Shown here: positions 8,190 to 18,271 of the stretch, piece after piece
How the letters are laid out: the number at the start of each line of letters is the position of its first letter
Numbering within the stretch: the first letter of the stretch is position 1
From: an uncultured Schlesneria sp.
Lineage (GTDB): Bacteria; Planctomycetota; Planctomycetia; Planctomycetales; Planctomycetaceae
Length of the DNA: 57,960 nt
Assembly (NCBI GenBank): GCA_903834925.1
Contig: CAILLA010000087.1
Location: 1-57,960 of the forward strand
Direction of reading: 5' to 3'
Position numbers and translations under genes: made by a program
Notes under the pieces: model-generated
The model's database searches: none
What the model was told of the DNA's origin: nothing
The model's input: the letters and a program-made list of their open reading frames with translations, nothing else

Positions 8190-11100
8190 TTATTGCTGGG
8201 CGTTCTTCAGATTCTGGCCTTCGTGGTCCCCGTGAGCGATGAGCAGGTCGAGGAAACGGTTGGTCAGCTTTTCCGCGAGGCTATTGGTTCGAAGCCGTTG
8301 CCTTAAGTTTGCGAAATCAACGCAGTCCATTTCCTGGTCCTGGTTGAAACACGAGAAAACGACTTCGGTTGGAGACTTGGTTGTCGGATCGACGTGTTGC
8401 TGGACACATTGCCCGCAGACTTCTTTCATCATGCACTGCATCATCGAGTTGATCGAGGCGATGCCGACATGATTCGGCTTAAGATAGGGCTTAAGGACCG
8501 TGTGCCGGGCTTCCGAGACGGCGGCCATCATGCGATCTGAGCCGATGGCAATGATACGGTCGACTTCATTCAATGGGATCAAGGGTGTGCCTGAAAGTTC
8601 CCCCTTGGCATAGGCCAGCATCGATTGCACGATGTTTCCGACAAATGACAAATCGGTCTTTCGGCGCGGAACGATCGGCTCGCCCTTATCGACGGACCAG
8701 ACGACTTGATCGGTGGCCTCTTCGAGTGCTTCTTGAAAGAAGAGTCCTTCGTGATCCTTATAACCTGCAAAATAGATGACACGCGAACCGCGAGCACGCA
8801 GGGCTTTGCCAATAGAGAACAAGACGGCGTTACCCAGTCCACCACCGGCCAGCAGCACGGTTTCTCCGGCCGGAGTTTCGCTCGGTGTCCCCGTTGGTCC
8901 CATAACGACAACAGGTTCGCCGGGTTTCAGTACGGCACAAAGCCGTGAACTGACTCCCATTTCCAGCACGATCATACTGAGCAGGTCACGTTCGGGATCG
9001 ACCCAGGCACCGGTCAAGGCGATCCCTTCCAGCGTCATTCTGATTCCGTCGACCAGCGGTGCTCGTGATTCATAGTTTTGCAGACGGTAAAACTGGCCAG
9101 GTTGAAACCGTCGAGCGGCGTAAGGAGCCTTAACGATGACTTCGATGATCTTCGAGTTCAATCGTTTGACCTCAACGACCCGAGGAACAAGGGCTTCGTC
9201 CAGACGTTGAGTCAAATTATTGAATTTGTCGAGCGAGGTTGTTTCGTGTTCGGCATCCGCGATCTCTTTGGCAAACAGACGCGTGACCTGGCGGATTCCA
9301 TGCTTGGCCGAGGCCATCGCTTTCACGACGTTTCCAGCAAAGTCGGGGTGATTATCACCGTAGAACGAAACGAATCGGCCTTCGTTTTCGTAGGACAAAA
9401 AGAACGCCTCCCGCGACGGGTTATGAACGGGCTCCAGCTTCCATCCGTCGGCGTCAGGGACGAGTTTGTGCTTTTGAAAGAATCGGCCTTCGGGATCGAG
9501 TTGAAACGTCCCCGGTGCCTCACGCTCGCAGACGGTATTCGGGGTCGTCCCCGCAGCATAGCAGACGGCTTTGGCAGGAAGTGTCACTTCTTGACCGTCA
9601 GCCCGCTTGAATCGAATTGCCGAGACCGCGTTGTAGGAATCGGGAATCGCCTCGATCGGGACAACGTTTTCGACGAACCGAATCCCTTCTTCCAAAGCCT
9701 TGGCAACTTCTTCGTGATTCAATCGATACGCAGGAGAATCAACCATCCGCTTACGATAGGCGACCGAAACACCACCCCATTTGTCGCACAAACCTGCAAG
9801 GTTGGGGAGACGTTCGTCCCGTCGAGCCGACTCTCGTTCGGCGCGCACGGCCCGGCCATGTTCCAAAAACGTTTGAAGGATTTCGCTCTCTTCGGGATCG
9901 CATAGACTCCAGACGCCCTGTTCGCCGAATTCGGTTGTGAGTTTCTCGAACTGTTCCAGGGTCTTTTCAACTTGTACTGGGTAGTAGGCCAGCATCTCGG
10001 TCGCGGTATCGATTGCGGTCAAGCCACCGCCGATAACGATTCCCGGCAGTCGGACTTGCAGATTGGCCAGAGTCGTCTTCTTAAAGGCACCCGTCAATTG
10101 CAGCGCCATGAGAAAATCGCTGGCTGTCCTGATCCCACGAAGAATGTGGTTCTTCATGGGGACGATCGTCGGTTTGCCGGCTCCTGTGGCCAGTGCCACA
10201 TGGCGGAACCCAAGATCCCAGGCATCGTCAATCGTCAGCGTTCCACCAAAGCGAACACCACCAAAAAATCGGACATTACGCCGCCGCAACAGAGTCAGAT
10301 ACATCACGGCAAGAAAGGTTTTGTCCCAGCGAACGGTAATGCCATATTCGGATACACCTCCGAACCCCGCGAGAACTCGCTCATCCAACTCTTGCTTTAA
10401 GATTGAAAAGTCTCGAATCGGGCTGGCGACGGATTTTCCTTTGCCGGTCAGGGAATCCGAAATCGGTTCCAGTTTAAGACCATCAATACCGACGACTCCG
10501 AATCCTTCGTTGGCCAGGTAATGAGCGAGCGTGTACCCCGCAGGCCCCAGTCCGACGACCATGACATCGACGCCATTGTAGGGAAGTGCATACGGACGAT
10601 GTCGATTGAGCGGATTGAATCGGGTCAAAAGGCTGTAGATTTCGAATCCCAAGGGAAGGTTCAGTACGTCGCTGACAACGCCCGTCTCCGCTTGCGGAAT
10701 GTTGACGGGGTCTTGTTTTTGAAAGATGCAGCCTTTCATGCAGTCGTTGCAGATCCGATGTCCCGTTCCAGGACACATCGGGTTGTCGAGCATGATCATG
10801 GCCAAGGCGGCAATCGCCGCCCCCTGTTTACGTAACTGATGCATCTCTGAGATACGTTCTTCGAGTGGGCATCCCGCCAGAGCAATCCCCAGTGGGTTAC
10901 GCTGCAATCCACCAGACTTGTCGCGAGAACCGTGGGAGCATGAGTCCTTTTCACGTGGATGACAGATGATGCAATAGTCGATCTCACGCAGGTACTCTTT
11001 GCGAGTCATGCGGGCATCGGTCAGCTTGAATCCATCGCGTAGACGCCGATGCTCGTTCGGCCCCACGATCAGTTCTTGAAGATCCTGTTGCGGTCGCTCA

Positions 11101-11807
11101 ATCTGGACGAGGTGTTCGTAATCGAGCGTTTCTGGTCGCGTAAACGAAACCCAACCTTCAACAGGCCGACGGCGCTCAGGTGTCGCATTCACTTGAACGC
11201 ACCACTCGGCCAGTTGATCGAGAGCCTCATTGACATTCCCCTCCAGCGTCGCTTCATTTCCGTGGGCACAAATCAGTTCGGCCGCAGCATTCTGCGAGTC
11301 ATCAGCCTTACCTGCGAAATAATTCTGGCAATGCAGAAGCGTTAAGACGGTATCAGAAAAACGGATTTCAGGGTCAAGCTGAGGGGGGACTGCTGAAACC
11401 AGATGCCAGACATCGTCGTCGAGAGATTGAAACGCATCGTCGTTGATACACGATGTTCCAAAGAGTTTGAAGACCCGAGGGCGTAAGAACTGCTGCTTGA
11501 ACTGAAATATTATCTCGTAATTGAACGTGTCGTTTGCCAGGTTCTGAACGTCGCTACGAATATCGAACAAGCGTCCCAGAAAATCGCCAAGAAGCCCGGC
11601 GACATCGATCAGCACTTCGGATACTTCCGGTTTTGCTACCGATGGATCGTCGAGATTGTTGAAGCGTGTGGCGAGATCGGGACTGACATTGCCCGCATAC
11701 TTCCAGAACTCGTCATGCAAAGCACGCAACCGCCGTGGTTCGTAGAGGTCGGCAAACGAGAATCCAGCAATTCCCAGTGGAAAATCATCCTTGATTGCGA
11801 CAGTCAC
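8190..11807 (-). CDS. NfnAB-like fused flavin/iron-sulfur oxidoreductase
   Basis: A 1205-residue cytoplasmic redox protein with three parts. Residues 1-270 match nothing I know. About 275-890 resembles GltD/NfnB-type NAD(P)-FAD oxidoreductases. It has a Cys-rich entry (C279, C282, C290, C313 and C345, C353, C356, C360), then the FAD fold VMVVGLGPAGY (about 415-425) and a second nucleotide fold GIVIGGGLTAIDTA. About 900-1140 resembles ferredoxin-NADP reductase/PyrK/NfnA, with FQPGQFYRLQ, LAGGGLGNA and a [2Fe-2S]-type Cys cluster CMMKEVCGQC. Electron transfer between NAD(P)H and a second carrier is inferred. The start is GTG at 11807, overlapping the upstream stop as GTGA; longer readings run into the TAXI gene. 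Confidence 0.82.
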   Translation of the reverse strand: MTVAIKDDFPLGIAGFSFADLYEPRRLRALHDEFWKYAGNVSPDLATRFNNLDDPSVAKPEVSEVLIDVAGLLGDFLGRLFDIRSDVQNLANDTFNYEIIFQFKQQFLRPRVFKLFGTSCINDDAFQSLDDDVWHLVSAVPPQLDPEIRFSDTVLTLLHCQNYFAGKADDSQNAAAELICAHGNEATLEGNVNEALDQLAEWCVQVNATPERRRPVEGWVSFTRPETLDYEHLVQIERPQQDLQELIVGPNEHRRLRDGFKLTDARMTRKEYLREIDYCIICHPREKDSCSHGSRDKSGGLQRNPLGIALAGCPLEERISEMHQLRKQGAAIAALAMIMLDNPMCPGTGHRICNDCMKGCIFQKQDPVNIPQAETGVVSDVLNLPLGFEIYSLLTRFNPLNRHRPYALPYNGVDVMVVGLGPAGYTLAHYLANEGFGVVGIDGLKLEPISDSLTGKGKSVASPIRDFSILKQELDERVLAGFGGVSEYGITVRWDKTFLAVMYLTLLRRRNVRFFGGVRFGGTLTIDDAWDLGFRHVALATGAGKPTIVPMKNHILRGIRTASDFLMALQLTGAFKKTTLANLQVRLPGIVIGGGLTAIDTATEMLAYYPVQVEKTLEQFEKLTTEFGEQGVWSLCDPEESEILQTFLEHGRAVRAERESARRDERLPNLAGLCDKWGGVSVAYRKRMVDSPAYRLNHEEVAKALEEGIRFVENVVPIEAIPDSYNAVSAIRFKRADGQEVTLPAKAVCYAAGTTPNTVCEREAPGTFQLDPEGRFFQKHKLVPDADGWKLEPVHNPSREAFFLSYENEGRFVSFYGDNHPDFAGNVVKAMASAKHGIRQVTRLFAKEIADAEHETTSLDKFNNLTQRLDEALVPRVVEVKRLNSKIIEVIVKAPYAARRFQPGQFYRLQNYESRAPLVDGIRMTLEGIALTGAWVDPERDLLSMIVLEMGVSSRLCAVLKPGEPVVVMGPTGTPSETPAGETVLLAGGGLGNAVLFSIGKALRARGSRVIYFAGYKDHEGLFFQEALEEATDQVVWSVDKGEPIVPRRKTDLSFVGNIVQSMLAYAKGELSGTPLIPLNEVDRIIAIGSDRMMAAVSEARHTVLKPYLKPNHVGIASINSMMQCMMKEVCGQCVQQHVDPTTKSPTEVVFSCFNQDQEMDCVDFANLRQRLRTNSLAEKLTNRFLDLLIAHGDHEGQNLKNAQQ

Positions 11808-13150
11808 TTGGCAGCTCCAGTTACAACGGGGTGGGTTGGATTGAGGATCAAATTGACGTGCGTCCGCACAAGATGCAGATGCAGTCTTAAGTTGTAATAT
11901 TCTTCCATATAACTGAGAGGCACACCGACTCGCGCGATCCGTTGTTCCAGCCGTTGAAGGTGTTCTAAAGACTTCGCGGCTTCTTCTTGAGACATTCCCT
12001 TGATCGTCTGCTGGTCGATTTGCCGAAGCTCTGCATACCACTTATAAATCTTGCGACGGGTCTGCCACCGGACAAGCGGAGGTGTCACTCGCAATAAGGG
12101 CATTAACAGCATGATCAAGGGGATGATCATGATCTTCAGTCGATCAACAAGAGACGCAAGCCAGAATGGCAAGAACTGTTGTAGTACGGGAGGCCCGGAA
12201 CGAAAGAATCGTTCAGCATCCTCGCTTAGCGGAAGATCGGTCATCTTCGGGGAAGGGAATTCGCCCACATTCGATAAAAGATCTCCCTTCTGGTGAATCT
12301 TGCCAGCGATCTTTAGTAGCAACGACACGAGTGCGGGATGTAATGAGTGATGAGCGACAAGCGTTGCTGCCGGGGCGATTAATTCAATGTCTTTAGAGGG
12401 AATGTTGTGCTCAAGATCAAGCAGACCCTCGTGGATTGTTACTGACGTCAGGAACCGGAATTGACGTTCGTACGCTTCGACATGCGCCAATTCAATCAGG
12501 TGAACGTCCTGGTTTGTAATCAGTCGTTCAATATATTTGGCATCGATACCAGCCACAAAGAACGCGGCGTCAATCTCGCTTTTTTCAAGAGCATCTGCGG
12601 CATCGTTGCTACCCAAACTTAATAATTTGTCTGATTCCTCATCGAATCCGTTGGCTTTCAGTAGCTGAAGCGCGATCCCGTGAGTTCCGCTTCCCGCCGA
12701 ACCAATTCCAATTCGCCGCCCCTTGAGCTGGGTCAATCGGTCGATCCCTGTCGGCCCTCGATAGAAGATCCAAAGCGGTTCTCGATAGAGGCTGGCAAGT
12801 GCGTATAACGAGCCACTGTGCTCAGGATCAGCAATTCCCGTTTGAACAAACGCAACACTCACATCCGAGTGTTCATCCATCAGGAGTTTCAGGTTTTCGA
12901 CCGACCCCTGAGTCGTTCGAATATCGAGAGTGACTCCCTCACGTTTCAAGAGTTCCGCATAACGTTCAGCAAAGCGGTAATAGGCCCCTTCCCTGGCACC
13001 AGTCGCAATGACCAGCCTCCGTGGAGGCGGCGCTTCAACGAAGAGATAGTAGGTCGTGACCAGCCCGCCAATACAGACAAGTAATATGGCGAGCCAGGTC
13101 AACCAGGGAGACCGACCAGTGTCGACGTTCCGTGTCACGACGCCCCCCAT
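11804..13150 (-). CDS. TAXI-family solute-binding protein, membrane-anchored
   Basis: A 448-residue protein of the TAXI (TRAP-associated extracytoplasmic immunogenic) family. One membrane anchor is at residues about 15-37 (WLAILLVCIGGLVTTYYLFV). The binding domain follows: LVIATGAREGAYYRFAERYA, SVENLKLL and GRRIGIGSAGSGTHGIALQLL are typical. A second hydrophobic segment lies near residues 335-360 (MIIPLIMLLMPLLRV), then a helical, charged cytoplasmic tail. No TRAP membrane subunits are present, so transport is not certain; a sensor or scaffold role is possible. It lies between the RraA-like gene (3-base gap) and the giant oxidoreductase (4-base overlap), so the three are surely one transcript. 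Confidence 0.85.
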   Translation of the reverse strand: MGGVVTRNVDTGRSPWLTWLAILLVCIGGLVTTYYLFVEAPPPRRLVIATGAREGAYYRFAERYAELLKREGVTLDIRTTQGSVENLKLLMDEHSDVSVAFVQTGIADPEHSGSLYALASLYREPLWIFYRGPTGIDRLTQLKGRRIGIGSAGSGTHGIALQLLKANGFDEESDKLLSLGSNDAADALEKSEIDAAFFVAGIDAKYIERLITNQDVHLIELAHVEAYERQFRFLTSVTIHEGLLDLEHNIPSKDIELIAPAATLVAHHSLHPALVSLLLKIAGKIHQKGDLLSNVGEFPSPKMTDLPLSEDAERFFRSGPPVLQQFLPFWLASLVDRLKIMIIPLIMLLMPLLRVTPPLVRWQTRRKIYKWYAELRQIDQQTIKGMSQEEAAKSLEHLQRLEQRIARVGVPLSYMEEYYNLRLHLHLVRTHVNLILNPTHPVVTGAAK

Positions 13151-13153
13151 GTT

Positions 13154-13885
13154 TCAGTCGCCTCGCAATCGCTTGCCAAGGTTATTGATGGCGTCACCAC
13201 ATTCTTTTCGAGCGGCGTTGTAACCCGCGACTGTGACTGTGTCTGTTTTCAGATAATCGAGCACGATCGCTTCAGCCCGGGCAATCTCACGGCAGACATC
13301 GGGAACTTCCGTGGCGATTTCGGTGGGGATTGTCGTGACTCCATTCAAGTCGCCGTGCAGGAGGTCGCCGGGATAGATGATCATCCCACCAACCGTAACC
13401 GGGCCGTTGATTGTCAGAATATGACAGTAACCATGTGCCGCACAGGCCCCATTCGTGAAGGTGGGAAAACCGAGAGCTTCGACCTGGGCGAGGTCGCGTC
13501 CGGTTCCTGAAGTGATCAGACCTTGTGCTCCAAACCGCTTATAGGTGGAACACATGACCTCGCCAAACGTCGCTGAAGCACTCGGTTCGTCGAGATCCTG
13601 GAACACGATCACCGGTGGTCCCGGGATCTCCTCAAACGCTTCAAGCTGTGCGCCGATGCTTGCATATGCGTCGCCGCCTCGTGGTGGTGCCATGCTTCGA
13701 AAGGTGGATGTCAGGGCATATCCGACCATTGGGGGAAAAGTCGGAAAACAGGCCTTGATCGCCAAGCTCATATAGCCGGTGTTACGAGGTCGCAGGTTCC
13801 ACAATTCAACCGCATTACAAATCGTCGGCGAATCAAATTGTCTAAGGGCGTCTAATTGTTCTTTTGTCAATCCCGTGGCAGCCAT
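13154..13885 (-). CDS. RraA-family protein (possible HMG/CHA-type aldolase)
   Basis: A 243-residue cytoplasmic protein of the RraA-like fold, which includes 4-hydroxy-4-methyl-2-oxoglutarate/oxaloacetate aldolases and the RNase E inhibitor RraA. Family marks are [13 protein letters not shown] near the start, [17 protein letters not shown] in the middle, and [18 protein letters not shown], where the aldolases have GD...D.DGV. Start ATG 13885 has AAAGGG 7 bases upstream; a TTG lies directly in front. It is the first gene of an operon with the TAXI protein and the NfnAB-like fusion. Aldolase activity is more likely than RNase control because many free-standing relatives are aldolases, but this is inference. 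Confidence 0.8.
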   Translation of the reverse strand: MAATGLTKEQLDALRQFDSPTICNAVELWNLRPRNTGYMSLAIKACFPTFPPMVGYALTSTFRSMAPPRGGDAYASIGAQLEAFEEIPGPPVIVFQDLDEPSASATFGEVMCSTYKRFGAQGLITSGTGRDLAQVEALGFPTFTNGACAAHGYCHILTINGPVTVGGMIIYPGDLLHGDLNGVTTIPTEIATEVPDVCREIARAEAIVLDYLKTDTVTVAGYNAARKECGDAINNLGKRLRGD

Positions 13886-14070
13886 CAAATCCCTTTCAAT
13901 ATCAGGAAGGTCTATCGGTTAAACGAACAAAATCGGTTTCAGCTCAAACTCTCGAACTGCTCTTCTCATGATTCCAAACATTCTTTCGACAAGTGGCATT
14001 ACTCAACTCATTCACGCTCGCAGATCGTAGCGGAAAGTGTCCAGCTTTCAGAGGTGTCCGGAGTCTGTAT

Positions 14071-15513
14071 TTAGGACAAGATTTCATGTACCACTTTCCC
14101 GTGGACATCCGTCAGTCGAAACTCGCGGCCAGCATGTAATGCAGTCAACCGTTCGTGGTCAAGTCCCAGCAGATGCAGAATTGTCGCCTGTAGATCATGC
14201 ACATGGATCGGTTTATCGACGATGTTAAATCCCAGCTCGTCCGTGGCTCCCCATGTCAATCCGCGTTTGACTCCGCCTCCGGCCAGCCACATCGTAAAGG
14301 CCTGAGGATGATGGTCCCTGCCGAGACGTCGACCCAATGCAGTGTTGGATTCCACCATGGGAGTCCGACCGAACTCACCTCCCCAGACGACGAGTGTTTC
14401 GTCCAATAGCCCGTGTCGCGCCAGGTCCAGTATCAGGGCTGTCGAAGCCTGGTCAGTGTTCTTACAGTTGTTCCGCAGGTTTCCTGCAACATCCGAATGA
14501 GCATCCCATCCTTCATGATAAATATTGATGAAGCGAACGCCCCGTTGAACCATTCGGCGAGCCAGCAGGCAGGCGCGAGCGAAAGAGGGCTTGTCTGGAT
14601 CGCAACCATAAAGATCCAGCGTCTCCCGGGTCTCACTCTTCAGGTTCATCAGTTCGGGGGCTGATGTCTGCAATCGAAATGCCATTTCATACGAGGCAAT
14701 TCTCGTCGCGATTTCCGGGTCGCCGACGCTAGTTAATCGTTGTTGATTCAGGTTTCCGATCAGATCGAGCGTTTCCCGCTGCAATTGAGAATCAATTCCG
14801 GCTGGACTGGAAACATCAAGAATCGGATCTCCCTGGTTTCGCAAACGAACGCCCGCATAATTGGTTGACAGAAATCCGCTGGACCAGTTCGCAGCACCGC
14901 CACTGATTCCTCCTCCGGTCGACATTACGACGAACGCGGGAAGGTCGTCGGCAACCGCTCCCAAGCCATACGTAACCCAGGAGCCAATACTTGGACGCCC
15001 CGGCTGTGAAAAACCCGTGTTCAGAAAGATTTGAGCCGGTGCATGGTTGAACTGATCCGTATGGACTGCTTTAAGAATCGTGATTTGATCAACGATCTTG
15101 GGGAGATGAACCAGCACCTCAGAAAGCTCAGTCCCCGATTCCCCGTGCCTGGCGAATTGAAATTGTGGACCAAGGCAATGTGCATCGGGGCGTATGAATG
15201 CATATCGCTGCCCACCGACAATCTCAGGAGGAACGGGCTTTCCTTCGTACTCTTTTAACTTTGGCTTGTAATCAAACAGGTCGAGTTGGCTGGGCGCTCC
15301 TGCCATAAAGAGGTGAATGACCGCTTTTGCCTTTGGAGCATAGTGAGGTGCTCGTGGTGCCATCGGATTCAAAGGAGGCGCAACCCCCGAAATCTCGGCC
15401 CGTGCTGCACCTTCTGCCATTAGCGAGGCTAATGCCATCTTTCCAACCCCGACGGCGCAATTCTGAAAGAAGTGGCGTCGGGTGATTTCGAGGTTTTGAT
15501 CGAAAAAAGTCAT
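14071..15513 (-). CDS. DUF1501 exported protein (sulfatase-like fold)
   Basis: A DUF1501 protein of 480 residues with unknown reaction. ATG 15513 is preferred: AGGAG lies 9 bases upstream and the twin-arginine motif TRRHFF then falls at residues 11-16, ahead of a hydrophobic stretch ending in AEGAARAE. Downstream motifs are VIHLFMAGAPSQLDLFDYKP, VVMSTGGGISGG, VVWGGEFGRTPMVE and GRDHHPQAFTMW. The C-terminal HDLQATILHLLGLDHERLT is typical of the longer subgroup. It is isolated: no PSD1 gene lies upstream within 200 bases. Export by the Tat route is inferred from the motif. Confidence 0.88.
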   Translation of the reverse strand: MTFFDQNLEITRRHFFQNCAVGVGKMALASLMAEGAARAEISGVAPPLNPMAPRAPHYAPKAKAVIHLFMAGAPSQLDLFDYKPKLKEYEGKPVPPEIVGGQRYAFIRPDAHCLGPQFQFARHGESGTELSEVLVHLPKIVDQITILKAVHTDQFNHAPAQIFLNTGFSQPGRPSIGSWVTYGLGAVADDLPAFVVMSTGGGISGGAANWSSGFLSTNYAGVRLRNQGDPILDVSSPAGIDSQLQRETLDLIGNLNQQRLTSVGDPEIATRIASYEMAFRLQTSAPELMNLKSETRETLDLYGCDPDKPSFARACLLARRMVQRGVRFINIYHEGWDAHSDVAGNLRNNCKNTDQASTALILDLARHGLLDETLVVWGGEFGRTPMVESNTALGRRLGRDHHPQAFTMWLAGGGVKRGLTWGATDELGFNIVDKPIHVHDLQATILHLLGLDHERLTALHAGREFRLTDVHGKVVHEILS

Positions 15514-15726
15514 CTCACATTCTCCTGGGCAGGAAAGCGCCGAGGGATCACGTATCTGAGGTTTGAAGACACTGGTTTTACAGTATTGTCGCTTCAATTG
15601 CATTCCGATCACATGAGGTCACAGTAACAATTGAGTCGACTCACTGGAAATACGAGTGTCCTCCGCCGAAGATGACGGCTTGAAACAGAATCCGACTGAA
15701 GATCAACATCATCTGGAACGACTCCA

Positions 15727-16410
15727 ATGACATCCCCCACGACACTTGTCGTTGAACAGCTGACGAAAAGTTATCAAACCGCCGAAGGCCCTTTATCGAT
15801 TTTACGTGGTGTTAATCTTGCCATGAATCGTGGTGATGCCTTGGCTGTGACCGGACCATCGGGTTCAGGCAAGAGTACGTTACTTTACATTCTTGGTGCG
15901 CTCGACTCGCCGACATCCGGTCGAGTCGCTCTGAACGGCCAACAATTGGATGGCCTTAATGACGTCGAACTGGCTCAATTTCGAAACAGTCAAGTCGGCT
16001 TCATTTTTCAGGATCATCATCTACTACCTCAATGTTCGGTTCTTGAAAATGTGTTGATTCCCACGTTAGCGGGCCAAGGAGCTGATGCGGCGGCCGAATC
16101 GAGGGCTCGCGAGTTATTGCGGCGAGTCGGTTTATCCGATCGCCTGACACATCGTCCCGCACAACTGTCAGGCGGCGAACGGCAAAGGGTGGCTGTCTGC
16201 AGATCTCTGATCAATTCGCCCGTACTGTTGCTGGCCGACGAACCGACCGGAAACCTTGATCGCACGACAGCCGAAAGCGTCGGATCACTGTTACTGGATT
16301 TGAACCGCGAACAAAACACCCTATTGATCTGTGTGACGCACAGCCCGGAACTGGCAGGCCGCTTTCCAAGACATTGTGCTTTAAAAGACGGATTGCTCGA
16401 AGAGCAATAG
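15727..16410 (+). CDS. ABC transporter ATP-binding protein (LolD/MacB type)
   Basis: A 227-residue ATPase with Walker A GPSGSGKSTLL (about residues 40-50), signature LSGGERQRVAV and Walker B LLADEPTGNLD. The EPTGNLD form and short length place it among LolD/MacB/FtsE-like ATPases. These drive lipoprotein release or efflux through a permease with a large periplasmic domain. No such permease is adjacent: the next gene is a secreted amidohydrolase 114 bases downstream. Substrate and partner are therefore unknown. The spacing before ATG 15727 shows only a weak Shine-Dalgarno sequence. Confidence 0.88.
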   Translation: MTSPTTLVVEQLTKSYQTAEGPLSILRGVNLAMNRGDALAVTGPSGSGKSTLLYILGALDSPTSGRVALNGQQLDGLNDVELAQFRNSQVGFIFQDHHLLPQCSVLENVLIPTLAGQGADAAAESRARELLRRVGLSDRLTHRPAQLSGGERQRVAVCRSLINSPVLLLADEPTGNLDRTTAESVGSLLLDLNREQNTLLICVTHSPELAGRFPRHCALKDGLLEEQ

Positions 16411-16524
16411 CCGGTCGCCAGCTTTCGTTCAGGCTGAAGGCCAGATGGCAATGAATTGATTCGCATACTCAAGACGAACCGTAAGACATGCGGTTTAAAC
16501 ATCAACAAATGCCAGGGGATTTCG

Positions 16525-17961
16525 ATGTTGATTCGTTTCATCACAGCCTTCGCCTTTCTAGTGCTGCTGGCTCAATCGGCATTCGCCCAAAAAGAGGCCC
16601 TGTCGACCAGCATCCGGCAGCGTGAACAGGCGACATGGGAAATTGCTCTGAAGATCTGGAATCTGGCGGAACCTGGCTATCAGGAGGTCGAATCCTCGAA
16701 GTTGCTTGCCAACCTGTTGGAACACGCTGGCTTTCATATGGAACGGGGAGTTGCCGACATCCCCACCGCGTTCACCGCGACATACGGAACAGGAAAGCCG
16801 GTCATTGCCATTCTTGGCGAATACGATGCACTGCCTGGGCTTTCGCAGCAGGCTGTTCCAGAACAATTGCCGCGGGATCGAGCCACCTACGGTCACGCCT
16901 GCGGCCATCATTTGTTCGGAACCGCGTCGGCATCAGCAGCCATCGCCGTTGCGGAGCAAATCAAAGCTGGCAATCTGAGCGGAACTGTTCGCTTTTATGG
17001 CTGCCCTGCTGAGGAGGGAGGTAGCGGCAAGACGTTTATGGTCCGAGCCGGGTTGTTCAACGATGTCGACGCTGCTTTCCATTGGCATCCGTCTGGAAGA
17101 AATACCGCCGGTGATTCGTCGTGTCTGTCGCGTGCCGCCGTAAAGTTCCGTTTTCATGGACGAAGTGCTCATGCCGCTGGCGCACCGGAACAAGGTCGTT
17201 CGGCCCTGGACGCCATCGAACTGGCCTGTCATGCCTCGGAATTGCTGCGTGAGCATACCCCCGACTTTACTCGTATTCATCATGTGATCACCAGCGGCGG
17301 ATCGGCTCCAAACGTGGTTCCCGATTTTGCCGAAGTCTTCTTCTACGTCCGTCACCCCAAAGCCGAAGTCGTTCGCGAGTTGTATCCGCGGCTGGTGAAG
17401 TGTGCACAGGCTGGAGCACTCGCCACCGAGACGAAACTGGAGGAAATCTATCTTGGCGGGACGATGGAACTGCTTCCAAACGACCGGCTGGCTCAGGTGG
17501 CCCTCGTCAACCTTCGACAATTGAACGACTTGAAGTATGACGCTCAGCAGATGGAATTCGCTCAACGGATTAAACAGTCGCTGGTGAAGCCTCAGCCTCT
17601 GGAATCGATCAGTCAGGTTGCAGATACCAGCGGCGAAGTTGGGAAAGGCTCGACCGATGTCGGGGATGTATCGTGGGTTGTCCCCACAGCCGGTTTCACC
17701 ACCGCTTGCTTCGTCCCAGGGACGACGTCCCATTCCTGGCAGGCGGTTGCGACGAGTGGCACATCGATCGGAAAACAGGGAATGCAGCTCGCCGCTCGTA
17801 CTCTCGCAGCAAGTGTCTGGGATCTGATGAAGCAGCCTGATGTAATCGTCCAGGCAAAGGTGGAGCACACTCAGCGACTTGCCGGTCGAAAATATGAACC
17901 GCTCCTGTTGCCGGGCCAAAAACCACCGCTCGATTATCGAAACTCGCCGGGAGTCCAATAG
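16525..17961 (+). CDS. M20-family amidohydrolase (AbgB-like), exported
   Basis: A zinc amidohydrolase of the M20D group, closest in pattern to p-aminobenzoyl-glutamate hydrolase subunit B. ATG 16525 is chosen because AGGGG precedes it and it gives a clean signal peptide (IRFITAFAFLVLLAQSAFAQ). Metal and catalytic motifs are GHACGHHLFG, YGCPAEEGGSGK, AAFHWHP and FRFHGRSAHAAGAPEQGRSA. Near the C-terminus SHSWQAVATSG supplies a further conserved His. About 478 residues. Periplasmic location is inferred from the signal. AbgB acts with AbgA in E. coli; no AbgA is seen here. The true substrate may be any N-acyl amino acid. Confidence 0.85.
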   Translation: MLIRFITAFAFLVLLAQSAFAQKEALSTSIRQREQATWEIALKIWNLAEPGYQEVESSKLLANLLEHAGFHMERGVADIPTAFTATYGTGKPVIAILGEYDALPGLSQQAVPEQLPRDRATYGHACGHHLFGTASASAAIAVAEQIKAGNLSGTVRFYGCPAEEGGSGKTFMVRAGLFNDVDAAFHWHPSGRNTAGDSSCLSRAAVKFRFHGRSAHAAGAPEQGRSALDAIELACHASELLREHTPDFTRIHHVITSGGSAPNVVPDFAEVFFYVRHPKAEVVRELYPRLVKCAQAGALATETKLEEIYLGGTMELLPNDRLAQVALVNLRQLNDLKYDAQQMEFAQRIKQSLVKPQPLESISQVADTSGEVGKGSTDVGDVSWVVPTAGFTTACFVPGTTSHSWQAVATSGTSIGKQGMQLAARTLAASVWDLMKQPDVIVQAKVEHTQRLAGRKYEPLLLPGQKPPLDYRNSPGVQ

Positions 17962-18271
17962 TTTTAGTCTGCTGCTGAGATTGGAATTGGTCCCAGCAAC
18001 CTGTTTTGTCGAGTTCATTGAAACCTCGCTCGAGTCTTCGGAGAAGCAGTGGCCCTATCTGACTGAAAGACAACGCAACGGATGCGAAATTGTGGCTCGC
18101 CTGTTTATAATGGACATTCCGTTGTCGAAAGATCGTTTTTGGTGGTCTCGCAAGCAAATTTGGCTAGTGTTGAGCCTTCTGCCAGACTCGAAATTGTTTT
18201 TTGATTTCAAATAACCTCCGTTCATCGATCCAAAACGCAATCAAAACCCTCCATTTTCATTCGAGCCTTAC
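17962..18271. other. gap without a gene
   Basis: I see no domain-bearing frame, repeat or strong hairpin here. The stretch presumably holds the promoter of the aminotransferase starting at 18272. Confidence 0.5.

Noticed and set aside
9078-9905. 275-codon frame on the plus strand
   Set aside because: It is antisense to the well-supported NfnAB-like oxidoreductase and has no domain.
11808-12041. upstream extension of the large oxidoreductase to 12041
   Set aside because: It overlaps the TAXI gene by over 200 bases and reads as low-complexity Arg/Ser sequence; GTG at 11807 gives the usual 4-base overlap.
16933-18018. 361-codon frame on the minus strand
   Set aside because: Antisense to the M20 amidohydrolase, whose motifs are clear; a shadow of GC-rich coding sequence.
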